Source: Osedax fenrisi
Lineage: Eukaryota > Annelida > Polychaeta > Sabellida > Siboglinidae
DNA length: 64,000 nt
Assembly (NCBI GenBank): GCA_964019155.1
Contig: OZ025241.1
Span: 59,153,217-59,217,216 of the forward strand
Direction of reading: 5' to 3'
Of the stretch, positions 23,690-35,762 are shown in pieces. The notes below the pieces were generated by a model. It was not told the DNA's origin and made no database searches. It saw only the letters and a program-made list of their open reading frames with translations. Made by a program: the position numbers and the translations under genes. The stretch's first letter is position 1. Every line of letters starts with the position of its first letter.

Positions 23690-25590
23690 GCATAGTATAT
23701 TTTATTTTATAGCGATGTATTAATATTTTTATTACAAAATTAAAATATATAAATATTATCTGATTATAGATATTGTGATTTTAAAATTGTATTTAATATT
23801 AGTATTCAAAAGATAACGGGGGTGTCCGTATTCGGTACCCATGTACGAATACGGACTCCCTGTGTTATAATACGGACACCCTATATACCACTAGATAAAC
23901 TATATATTATTGATGAACCAATCAGATAAATTACAATTACATTATTTATAATTAATTTTATAAATAATTTAATGTAATTTAATTAGTAATTAATTTATTA
24001 ATATTTATTATTTTATAAATGGACATGGGTACCGAATACGGACACCAATTGGTGATTATTAATATAAATTATGATTGCAATTGTTCTTAAAATGTTTTAA
24101 ATATGTTATTAATTTGGTAAAATTTCCTAATTAATGCTGCTATATTATTAATTTAGTATACTCTTTCACTATAAAACTTACCAGGAATCCTATAATATTG
24201 TGTAAATAATGATACAAATTATGAAATAAACGATAACAAAACTTGTGATAGAAGTGTGTAAAATTCTTACAACATTTGATAAACTTGTGTAACATTAGTT
24301 ATTAGTAATAAACACTTGAGCTAAACGTATGTAGGAATATAAAGAAAATTTGAGATGAATTATATAAAATTGTAAACAAAAGTTGTAGATAAGCTCGAGT
24401 TAAATTATAACAAAACTTAAGATATAAACCTGTAATAAAATTGAAATCGTGTTTACAAATTTTTTTTTAAATTGAGATAAACGGATTTGAACTATAAGAA
24501 ATATTTAAAAATAACTTGTATAAAACTGGAAAATACTTGAGATAAAATGAATTAAAGCTTGATATTTACTTGAATACAACTTGAGTTAAAAGGGTTTACC
24601 ATTTTGTGATATTATATATTCGAGATAAAATCTTGGTATTATTTAAAATGTAACTCATGCTTTGAGTACAAGTTATACAAAAGTATTTACGAGTATACGA
24701 AGATATGATAATAATAACAAAAGTATAAGAAAATATGTATGACTTTCATAAATATAGAATAATAAAATATGGAAATGATATATATAGGGGAAAGTAACAG
24801 AATACGATCACTCTCGGTATCTCAGAAACGATAAATCCTACAAAAAAATGTCTAATGAAAAAAATATTCATAATTATATTATTTTTTAATTATTCAAAAT
24901 GGTTCTGATATATCAAATAAATTGATTTTTTTATTACGTTTTTAAATTTATGAAACTAAATGTCAACTTAAAACCTTCTTAATAATATACAAATGTATTT
25001 ATATAAAACATAACAATATATTATTAAAAAATAAAGCATTCTACAAATTATATATATACTTTATATATTTGTTATATATTTATTATCAAATATCCATTAA
25101 GTTATAAGCATATATCTAGAGATCATATAAGTCCCTAATACGGACACTCTAGATGTCTTAATATGGACTATTTGATTTTAATAAAAAATCGCGTGCGTTA
25201 TAATATTAATACCACCATTAAGCTAAATCTAACAAAATTATTATTTGATATTTAAATTGTATTATTTATTAAAAAAATAATAAAAAGAAATAAATTATTA
25301 ACTAATTAAATTAGAATATATTGTTCATAAAATTAATTATAAATAATGTAATTGTAACTTATCTGATTGATTCATCAATAATATATAGTTTATCTAGTGG
25401 TATATATGGTGTCCGTATTATAACACAGGGTGTCCTTATTTGGACATGGGTACCGAATACGGACACCCCCGTTATCTATGGAATTAAAAGATTAAATAAA
25501 ATTTTAAAATCACATTAATATCTATAATCATATAATATTAATTTATTGTAATTTGTGAATAAAAATAATAAGTCATAAAATGTTAAGACT
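23690..25590. mobile_element. Long inverted-repeat element with GTGTCCGTATTCGG motifs
   Basis: The left arm (about 23690-24005) and the right arm (about 25260-25590) are inverted copies of roughly 320 bp. Examples are GATAACGGGGGTGTCCGTAT at 23812 against its complement ending at 25479, and TAGATAAACTATATATTATT at 23892 against its complement near 25395. The AT-rich loop has no ORF except a chance frame. The right side continues into an end CCACTTTCCCCTA at 25631. Confidence 0.7.
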
Positions 25591-25631
25591 ATTTATTATT
25601 AAAGTGTCCGTATTAGGTGTCCACTTTCCCC
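24787..25631. mobile_element. TA-flanked element ending GGGGAAAGT
   Basis: TAGGGGAAAGTAACAGAATACG at the left (24785) and GGTGTCCACTTTCCCCTA at the right (25631) form short inverted termini flanked by TA. It overlaps the long inverted repeat 23690-25590, so either it is nested or its right end is the true terminus of that larger element. The TA flank would fit a Tc1/mariner-like MITE, which is inference. Confidence 0.45.
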
Positions 25632-26094
25632 TAGTTGTAGAAATGTAAAGCAATAACATAACTTTGGTAAGAAAAAGAATATTTAATTATATAAATAAAA
25701 ATATAAATAACATTATCAAATAATATATTATTATTAAAAAATCAAACTAGGGATTTTTATTAATATAATTAAATATTCTTTTTCTTATAAGTATATATAA
25801 ATATATTTATCTGAAATATAGACTATGGCTGAATAATTATATATATATATATATAGCTATGAATAAATATTATAATAATTTAAAGCAGTGCTTACAATAC
25901 AACTAATATGTATGTGTATATGTTTTACATCTATATTACAGATATATAAGTTACGAATACAAGATAAGTAATAGATATTTCTGGATAGAGAAACTGTAGA
26001 GAGTGTGTTGTGTTGTGTATCAAGTGTTCTGAGTCACGTTATGATTGTCGATCACTGGGGTTAAATCAAAAGTAGACATTCAAATAGACCAACG

Positions 26095-26480
26095 TATATT
26101 AATTATAATAATAGTAACATAATAACAGCATAATATACTTTTAATATTAATAGCAGCATAATAGACTTTTAATGGCAATATAATAGAAGCATACTAGCAT
26201 TAAAAATTAATAGAAGCATGCTTCTATTAATTTGTAATGTTATTATGCTTCTATTATGCTTCTATTATGCTTCTATTATGCTTCTATTATAGCATGCATT
26301 CTTCTAATAATAGCCTCATAAATTTGCATTGTACTATTATGCTGCTATTATGTTGCCATTAAAAGTATATTATGCATAATAGACTTTCAATGGCAACATA
26401 ATAGCAGAATAATAGTACAATGTACATTTTTGAGGCTATTACTTATGCTATTATGCTTCTATTATGAGGCTATTATCGTT
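26095..26480. repeat. TGCTTCTATTA minisatellite with inverted flanks
   Basis: At least four perfect 11-bp TGCTTCTATTA units lie at 26248-26291. Around them TAATAGAAGCAT and ATGCTTCTATTA copies are in both orientations, and AATGGCAACATAATAGCAG elements pair with their complements. Confidence 0.8.
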
Positions 26481-26756
26481 AACTGGGAACTAAGACTTTG
26501 TAAACATTATGTAGGAGACGCAATACCTCATATAACCTCATAGGTTATAGTATACTATAGGTATTGATATAAGATCGGTAGTATACATTTGTGAATATTA
26601 CAGAGATATTTAAACTATGTATTTCCAAGAGCTGATAAATACTTTTATAATAGAAATAAATATTTAACTTTTATATTTATTAATATTAATTTAATATATC
26701 ATACAAAATGATCTATAAAACATAATTAAATATGTATGTTGTTATATTAACCGCAT

Positions 26757-27770
26757 GGGGAAAATTTCCGATTACCTACCCTTAAATGATTATGTGTAAT
26801 AACGTATTCAATATTAAATATATTTATTTGAAATTCTGTAATTAGGATTATATTATGGTAATGAATAATGTGTATATTTTAAATTGTTGATAGAATTATA
26901 TTTAAAAAAATAAACAGCGGGGTCGGTAATCGGATACATATACCTAATACCGACCCCCTACTCCTATTACTGATCCCCTAAAATAATCTGTGTATAAATA
27001 ATTGTAGTATTATAATATCTAATAAAAATAGTAGATATAGGCCTACATAAATATAATTAATTAAAACATGTACGCAATTTATTTATTATTGAATTTATGT
27101 TTAATAGTAATATGAAATTTAAATTTAAACTTTATAGTAAGTATATTAAAATAGTGTATATTATTATTCAATATTTATTTATTAATCAGTATGTATATCA
27201 CAGAGCTAGAGAGATTTCTCTTTAGCTCTATGATGTATATAATCAACTGGAATCATGAATCATAAATCTATATAAATTATACACAAACAACTTACGACAT
27301 ATTTTAAAGTAAAATACGGATCTATTTTTATTGGATATTATAAATCACATAGATTCAGTACTAGGGTAATTTAGGGGGTCAGTAATAGGAAAATCATATG
27401 GGTTGCTATAATTAAGATATTTTGGTTAATATTTATTCAAATTAAATTATTTTATAATTTTTATAAATATTGTATTGATCTACAATATTATGCGCAGTAT
27501 TACATTTTATTTTAATTAATAAATTATTTACAATGATTTAAAAAAAATTATTATTCAAATATTTAAAAAGTTAAAACAGAATATTACATTTTATCAAATA
27601 ACAATTGATCATTGAATATTTTCTAAAACAAAATACTTATTAATATTTATCATTAAATTACTGACAGTTCATGTATATATAATTGTTTAATATATCTAAT
27701 AGTTACTGAGATACGAGAGGGGTCGGTATTAGGAGGGGGTCGGTAATCGGATACTTTCCCATATGGTATT
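26757..27770. mobile_element. GGGGAAA-ended element with TCGGTAATCGGATA motifs
   Basis: The left end GGGGAAAATTTCCGATTACC mirrors the right end GGTAATCGGATACTTTCCC. Subterminal copies occur at 26921-26979 (GGGGTCGGTAATCGGATACA, ACCGACCCCC, CTGATCCCCTAAA) and 27371-27397 (TTTAGGGGGTCAGTAATAGG). It has the same architecture as the 23.7-25.6 kb element but a different core motif. Non-coding. Confidence 0.6.
27191..27239. repeat. AGAGCTAGAGAGA palindrome, copy 1
   Basis: The stem ATCACAGAGCTAGAGAGA pairs with TCTCTTTAGCTCTATGAT with two mismatches. The same palindrome recurs at 43505-43547. Confidence 0.7.
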
Positions 27771-28142
27771 ACCTACACCTATACGTTTAGGTTATACCAT
27801 ATAGGGGTAATAAGGTTATATGTTATAACATAGTACCAAATAAATAATGTATTAATTATAGAGACACCATAGATAGAATAATATATACAATATTATATAA
27901 TATACCTACATATTTGGAATCTATTTCTGTAATTTAATACCTATCGATATTATATTAAAAATGTATAAATATAATACATTAATGTAGTGGCATTGCTCCC
28001 CTAAGAATAGTTATGGCTACTTTATGATGTGTGACTCTTCATGTTTATTTTTGTATATCATAGGCGAATCCATGAGGACGGGAAGTAGGTCATAGCTATG
28101 TAGTCATGTATGACTAAGCCTATGAATCATTGTGTATTGCTA

Positions 28143-28235
28143 GGGGTGTCATAAAACGGAGGGATGGAGGAGATATGTCCCCCCCACTTTTAAAAGTGGG
28201 GGGGATATAATATCTAATATGCCCCCACTTTTAAG
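28143..28235. repeat. G/C-tract repeat, copy 1
   Basis: CTAGGGGTGTC starts a segment with GATATGTCCCCCCC and ACTTTTAAAAGTGGGGGGGG (a palindrome) and then GCCCCCACTTTTAAG. It resembles 57210-57345. Confidence 0.6.
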
Positions 28236-29578
28236 ATCTACAAATTGTTTTATTCTTCATGAATATTATATGTCTGCTATTTATAGTCTGAAATATCATT
28301 ATATCCAATATTTATTTGTATTGTGCAACCTAATACAAGTCAATCATATTAAGCCCTCTACAAGTGAATCTTAGATTTATCTGCTTTTCGCTAAGAGTGG
28401 TCATTCAGCTGAATATGGGTCCTCCAATACTTGTCAACTCGGAACTTATAAAAATAATGCATAAAAATAAGTCAAATTTTTTTTTATAAATTTGTGACCA
28501 TCCTAGGGCTCGCGATAATTCCTAGAAGTTTAACATAGAGAGAATACGAAATTTAACATGGGGAATTTTAAAAATGATTACAACATGACTTTTAACCTAA
28601 TAATAATTTTTTTGTATCATGAAATTTTAATAGCACATAGATTAAATATGATAGTTATATAAAATATAAAAAATTATATTGTTTAATATTGTTCCTATAA
28701 ATGAAATGAAATAAACGAAATTTCTAGGATTTTTTTTAAAACTCAAAATTATGAAAAAAAATAATTTTTTTACAATTTATATATATGTCTATATACTATA
28801 AAAGGTAAAATTTAAAAAAAGATATTTAATTTATAAATAGGTATACAAATATAATATGTATACCACTTTAACTATATTTTTTGGGAATAAATCATTATTT
28901 TCAAAAAGGTATAAAAAATAAACCAACATTTTTTTTTCACTTTTGATAATATTTTGTAGAAAAAAGATCTCATATATACTAGAATGAGAGCCATTGATAA
29001 AAAATATTAAAGAATTGGAAAGTTGTAATAACCATTTTCATGTATTTTCGTTATACATTATTTTTCTATAAAGCTTTCTACGCTTTCTATTAAGCTTATT
29101 AATTTTCAATGTCATTTTTACTAATTGTTAACGGTCTATCGCGACGTCAATATGAGCTCTAATTGAATAATTTGTATTGCATGTTTCTTAAAATATCTTC
29201 CCTTATGATAAAAACACCTACCTTAAAATCACTGAATCAAAAAATGTTATCCAATGATCACCCTTTTAAAAGGGGTTACAAAAGGGGTTAGCATACGCGT
29301 GACTAGATACATCTAGTTTATATCTAGTTTATATCTAAATTATAATCATAGATGGACCATTTTCTCAACTATAAATTGTCTCTATTTCTATATCCTTTAT
29401 AATATCAAAGCCCCAAAGGGCTTTGATAATATCAAGAAATTATCAAGTCGTGTTTGAGTCCATTGATATATATTAATTTATATTAATAATACAAATTCCT
29501 AATCCTTGTTTTTGACTTCCCCCCCTTAACAAGTTCTTAAATACTCACCATTATACGGTATAATGTATACCTCTATGT

Positions 29579-29618
29579 CATCGATATAAAGAAAGCATAT
29601 TCTTTCTTTATATCGATG
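29579..29618. repeat. 17-bp hairpin with 6-base loop
   Basis: CATCGATATAAAGAAAG, loop CATATT, exact complement. It lies just before the (AT)n tract 29649-29704. Confidence 0.8.
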
Positions 29619-29641
29619 CTCTATGTATGTATTTTCTATGA

Positions 29642-29648
<7 letters not shown>

Positions 29649-29704
<56 letters not shown>
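29649..29704. repeat. Long (AT)n tract
   Basis: An AT run of about 55 bases. Confidence 0.95.
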
Positions 29705-29709
<5 letters not shown>

Positions 29710-31039
29710 TATATTAGTCTATATTAATATAGTAATTATAATTACTTATTTAAATAGTCTAATATGTAGGTTTTCTACATTTACTTGTATTGATATTGAT
29801 ATAAATACATTCTAAATACAAATCAATTGTTCTCTAGTAGCAAATTGCTACTATATAATTCTTGTAAATATTCATAAATACATACCAATGATCGTAGATA
29901 AACAAATATATTAGTTTACCTCTGGTTTCCAAATTATAAAAATAAATCAATTTACCTATCTACATATAAACAATATTAAACAACAATACCACACAAATAT
30001 GTTAGTGAATTATATATTAAATGTATCGTTCATCAATAGTTATTGAATATTATAAATTAATAATAATATTATAGTAATGGAAAAATAATAAAGTGCACTA
30101 TAATACTGATTATTTATAAATATATTAAACATAATTATTATTTTGATATTTAATATCATATTAAAATCATGTAATACATTATATAAATTATATAAATTAG
30201 TATTCAAGAAATAATGAATGTATATTTAATACTTTATTTTACAATTCATGTATTAATATATATGTAAAAAATAGTTATAATTAGATTAAATACGAATTAT
30301 AAATGATAACTTTTAAATTAAATAATTAATTTTATGACACATATAATTCCAATCACTACAAATCAATAAAGCCAACATAAATATAATATTTTAATACTAT
30401 GATAAGTATTATGAATAGTTAAAATTATCTTAAATACAAATTATAAGTAATAAATTCTATATTAAAAAGTAATGTTATGACGAATATATTCACAATCACT
30501 AATAACCAATGAAGCGTGACGATTATATAATATTATAATTATTTTTATAATAATTTATTATAATAACAATTAAAAATTAAATTCTAATACCAACTCTCTT
30601 GGTTTTTTCTAATAATATATAATAATGATAACATAATAATATCTATTTAATTATTGCTTTTTATGAAATTATTTATTTCAGTTATATAACATTAGTTCAT
30701 ATTATATTTAATTATTAAATATAATATAATCATTTAATTATTATAATTATTATTATAATTATTATAATTATTATTAATTATTATAATAATAATTAACATA
30801 ATGTTTAACATAATCATTATCATAATGATTATGATAATGTTAATTATGCTAATAATTATTATTATAATAAAACATTTAAATTTTTAAAATAGATTAAGTT
30901 AATTATACTTTATATTTAATTAATTTGTTAACCATTGATATAATGATTACTGAAAACTAACTAATGAAACTATATATATACAGTTATGTTTTTATGATAA
31001 CATGTATGATATATAGTATCATTCATAGTTTCATTAGCC

Positions 31040-31440
31040 TGTATCGAAGGAACACGTTCATAACCGGCGCCAAAAATCTATGATTAATACTTTATTCAAT
31101 ATCGGTGCGCGCGCTTTCGCAATTGAGACTACCGCCTCTAGATATAGACGTGTCATAATATATAGATAGTATTTGACCTAGATCGTTATTGCTATATCTA
31201 GCCTAAGGTAAACTATAAACCTATGATTCCATATATAACTATAGTCATAATTCCTTTGTTAAAAAACTCGTGAATAAATGTGTGTGTGTGTCACACTGTG
31301 TGTGTATGCGTGTATATATAAAGTACGTATCTCTCTCAATATATATACGTTTCAACTCCGAAAGCGTGAGCTGCGATATCGAATAAACTATTAGTCATAT
31401 ATTTTTGGCGCCGGTTATGAACCACAACCGTATCGAATAT
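31040..31440. mobile_element. Small inverted-repeat element (MITE) with CCGGCGCC ends
   Basis: TTCATAACCGGCGCCAAAAAT (31055-31075) and its complement (31407-31427) anchor arms of about 80 bp that also share TTTATTC(A/G)ATATCG and GCTTTCG. The flanking TGTATCGAA also recurs inverted as TATCGAATA. Non-coding interior with a GT tract. Confidence 0.65.
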
Positions 31441-32365
31441 GGCCACCGTTTGTATGAGGTCATATTTATCATCCCTGTTTCTGTAGTTAACACATAAGTA
31501 TACATTATAAACTAATATGAATAACGAAAATGTAGTATATATTATAAGATATATATATAAATTAGCTGTTCTTATAATTTTAAATTATATATACAATGTT
31601 ATACAAACCTTTTCATTAATCTATTAAATAACATGAAATATACGTTTACTTTTACTCACCTCATAGATTTTATAGCATTTAAAATCAAACTATCCTATGG
31701 ATTAGTTATATATTAGTAATTCACACTTAGTTTCCATCATATAAATAATAATTAAAAATACATTTTTTTACATTTAAAAAGTATATAGTTTGATACGATG
31801 TACATTGTACATTGTACATAGATGGAAAATAAGTGATATTTAATAAAATCAATTAACCATTACATATTAAATATTTTATATTATCTTTCTATATAATCTA
31901 TAGAGCTCAATATTATGAATATTTTTATTATCAAAATCATTACAAATATTACATATTGAATTACTAACTGATGTTGTTAAATATCACCTATTTTCCTATC
32001 TATTTACATGTAAATGTCCATAATTAGAACATAGTAAATCATGCCATTAATGCAATAAATAAACTTCTATGACAATATTAAGTAATATTAAGTGTAGAAT
32101 AGAAATGACTGGAACCTGTAGTTACATCATGTATTCTACAGTACATGGAACTCAATTTCAGAAGTTATCCGGAACATCTGGGCATAATATATCACTTATT
32201 TATCTAATGTATTCATTTTCTATAACTAATATTTGAATAATAAGTATATAATATATATATATATATATATATGTATATAGGGTTAGATTACGTTATTAAC
32301 TCAGCACAATATTATAACTACGGATAATAGTAGTAACGTGAGGTGTACTTAAGTATAGCATTATA

Positions 32366-32634
32366 TATTGTTATTTAATGCGGAGTCCTTTCATCCCATC
32401 CAGGAACTTAGATGAAGTTTTCACTTATAACCATATTGCTCTAATGTCCCTTCAAAGCCTCTCTCATGTTTATGCATCAATGGTTTTAACTATGGCCGAT
32501 CATTTATTTATACACAATTATATAAGATCACTTCTAAATATTATTTTAAGACCCATTTTAATGGTCCGGACAGGCTCGGACTAGCATCCTACTGCTTGTG
32601 TGAATGACGCCTAAGGCCAACTAAACTACACAGG

Positions 32635-32636
<2 letters not shown>
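32366..32636 (-). mobile_element. tRNA-derived SINE, copy 2
   Basis: The same family as 5721-6020, more diverged, with a short deletion before the tRNA-like part and degenerate A and B boxes. The head abuts the (AT)n tract 32638-32668. Frames through it such as that at 32378 are not genes. Confidence 0.85.
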
Positions 32637-32671
<35 letters not shown>

Positions 32672-32913
32672 ATAATCAGTGTTAAATCTCTACTAAAAAT
32701 CTTCACTGGGTTTTCTTTAGTTTAACGAGTAACTATAATTAACCGAGATCACTCTCATTTGGGAGATTATCATTATAACACGCCGTTACGTATAAACAAT
32801 AGACTAATGCATCGTTAGTGCGAGAATTTACTTTGTAAACTTATCAACTTCACCCGTAATCCTTTTATTACGCGTTTATATTTATTATAATACGTTATAT
32901 GTACGTTGAATCA

Positions 32914-35762
32914 CTTAATATATATACTTTAATATTACGTTATATATTGTATTAACTCTATATCAAAGTTTAATAGCAACAGTAATAAATTAATCCATAG
33001 TTAATCATTTAAATATACCACATATATATTTGTACTTTCATATTATATTATGTATGAGGAATTAGATATTAGTCGCTTCGTCCGCAGAATTTAGTCACTT
33101 CATCCAAAATATAGTCATTTCGTCCTAAAAATAACCATTTATTCGGACGAAATGAACAGCAGATGAAGTCACTCTACCCTGTATGAGTAGTCATGATATA
33201 AAGTTTATATTATAAACTATTGCAAGTGATGCTTACACTTTTGCATATTCATCATGCTTCATATATTCACGAGATCACGTAAACAAGAACTACGAGGATA
33301 TTTACGATTAACGTAGGATTAAATAAAGATATATATATATATATATATACTGTATATAAAGAAACACAAATTAGTATTATAGCTATGACAGTTTAACTGC
33401 AAAATGATGTTATTCAGAAACACAGTGAGAAATTATCAGTATAGAGTAAATAGCATTAAAATTTATTGTAACAAATTTAATAAAATCAATATTATAAATA
33501 TGTTGTTTATTATTTTTAACATGACCTAAAAACCAATTTTTTGTGATTTCTAAAATATTTTCATGCTTAATTTGTTCACAAATATAAAAATACATATTAT
33601 AAAGTAGTAATATGGAGTAAAATAAAATAGATTTTTACCATTTTTAACAATGAGACGGCACTTGTCAAACTAGATTCATAGTACACTGTTTATGATCAGA
33701 TAGTATATTATGTAATATGGTATGACACTTCGCTACATCTTAAAGCCAAAATTCAATTAATACAATCTCTTGTGAATTCAATATTCTTATATGCATGCGA
33801 AACTTGGACACTAAGTAAAGATCTGCAAAAACGAATACGTGCTCTAGAGATGAGATGCCTTCGGAGATTACTAAATATTAACTATAAAGATAGAGTCACG
33901 AACGTGGAAGTTAGAAGACGGGTAACATGTCAAATCGGCCCACACTCAGAACTATTAGCAAAGGTTATTGAAAAGAAACTCAAATGGTTCGGTCACGTTA
34001 TTAGGTCTGACACAATATCAAAAACAATTCTGCAAGGAACTGTTGACGGTATAAGAAGAAGAGGACGACCGAAGTTACAATGACAAGACAATGTTGTCGA
34101 GTGGACTGGCATGGATATTGTAAAAGCAATGAGAGCGACGATGAGCAGAGAAGGATGGAGAAAAGTTATATGGAATTCAAAGGCGCCCCTACGGCATCCA
34201 AATGTTATGGGATAGGTTAAAGGTTAAAGGTTAAAAGTATATTTAACTTATTTATAAGTATAATAGTAGATAAAGGTTGTGTTCACAAATAATGTGGTTA
34301 ATAACAAGAGTAGGAGCAGATGTCCACTCTACATGTCCTTGATCACATTTCCAGGGAATATGAAGTCAGTACCCGTATTAATGTCGTAAAAAATATATGA
34401 ATAGAGCAGTGGAATAATGATAGACATTTTTCATTAGTATATGGTAATACAGCTTATCACAGTAAATGCGATATTGTATACAGACTGAATATTAGCTAAT
34501 GTTCTCAATAATCAATTGTGATGTTATTAAGTAAATGTAGTGTATACGGTGACACTTTCAAATAATTTAAATCAGTGTTATCGATCACATCACATCACTG
34601 TATCTCGACTAAGGGATGACATTGTAAATAATGCTATGTACAATTTAACTATAGATGGCACTTATAATATCTTAATAATATATAGTAATTAACTATTTTA
34701 TAATATATAGTATAATATATAATATAATATATAATATAATATATAAGTATATAATGTATAAACTAGCATGTTTATATGTTATAATGAAAGAGTTTATATA
34801 AATTAAGTGTAATTAATTAAATATTAGGCTTTTAGTAATATAATTATAGGATAATTGTATATGGAATAGCGGCCCCTATAGTTAAACTATGTGAATTATT
34901 ACCTTTAGTTGGCTGTAATCATCTATCAACTACATAATATAATATATAATTGTAAACCATTTATAATAATATAAATTATAAATTATTATATAATATTTAT
35001 ATATATATATAATATTATAACTATAAGTCATGATAGCATCACTACTTATGTATAACATTTAAACAAATCAGCTTAGATTTACCTTACTTAACTTTAAATC
35101 ATTCACATAATTATTGTTTACGGATAAGATTATCAATTTATGATACAATTAATACATTTTGATAAACAAACTAATTAATATATAATAAATAAAATGTAAA
35201 AAATATAATAAAATAATAATTATAGTAAAATAGCATAAATTATTAAAGCAATTAATATATATATATATAGATAGATACTTTCTAAATAAAATAATTGTAG
35301 GTTTAAATATATTTTTAATAATATATTAAAAATATATGTAAGCAGTCTGATAGGCTCTGATTTAGCTCTTCACTACAACCATATCTATCTATGATAGTTA
35401 TCATCGTAGTTCTTGTTTACGTGATCTCGTGAATATATGAAGCATGATGAATATGCAAAAGTTTAAGCATCACTTGCAATAGTTTATAATATAAAATTTA
35501 TATTATGACTACTCATACAGGGTAGAGTGACTTCATCTGCTGTTCATTTCGTCCGAATAAATGGTTATTTTTAGGACGAAATGACTATATTTTGGATGAA
35601 GTGACTAAAAATCTAATTCCTATATATAATATAATATGAAAGTACAAATATATATGTGGTATATTTAAATGATTAACTATGGATTAATTTTTTAACGCTG
35701 CTATTAACTTTGACATAGAGTTAATACAACATATAACGTAATATTAAAGTACATATATTAAG
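32914..35762. repeat. Large inverted repeat, about 360-380 bp arms
   Basis: The left arm 32914-33295 (382 bp) and right arm 35404-35762 (359 bp) are highly similar in inverted orientation. For example, TTCATATATTCACGAGATCA at 33259 recurs as its complement at 35423. The arms include tandem units of about 21 bp (GTCATTTCGTCCTAAAAATA). The left arm has one extra unit (GTCGCTTCGTCCGCAGAATTT), explaining the length difference. The 2.1-kb loop holds the RTE LINE tail. Confidence 0.82.
33718..34240 (+). pseudogene. RTE-like LINE 3' fragment, little decayed
   Basis: Carries the C-terminal part of the same RTE-like polyprotein as the element at 1768-3235: VNSIFLYACETWTLSKDL, RALEMRCLRRLLNINYKD, KKLKWFGHVIRSDTISKTI and RRRGRPKLQ. 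One in-frame TGA at 34081-34083 stands where the family has Trp (TGG). The frame then continues through QDNVVEWTGMDIVKAMRA to a natural stop at 34213-34215. It ends in a TTAAAGG microsatellite tail (34216-34238), typical of LINE 3' ends. It is strongly 5'-truncated, and decay is low apart from the nonsense change. Confidence 0.88.

Larger units (their letters stand above)
27771..31039. other. AT-rich non-coding stretch
   Basis: Apart from the G/C-tract repeat (28143) and the hairpin (29579), only AT-rich sequence is visible, including near-palindromic ATTATAAT runs (30713-30870). Confidence 0.5.

Noticed and set aside
26240..26295. CRISPR-like array
   Set aside because: The 11-bp units are contiguous without spacers. 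A minisatellite in a eukaryotic genome.
33410..33595. 61-residue minus-strand frame
   Set aside because: AT-rich chance frame inside the loop of the large inverted repeat. No motif.
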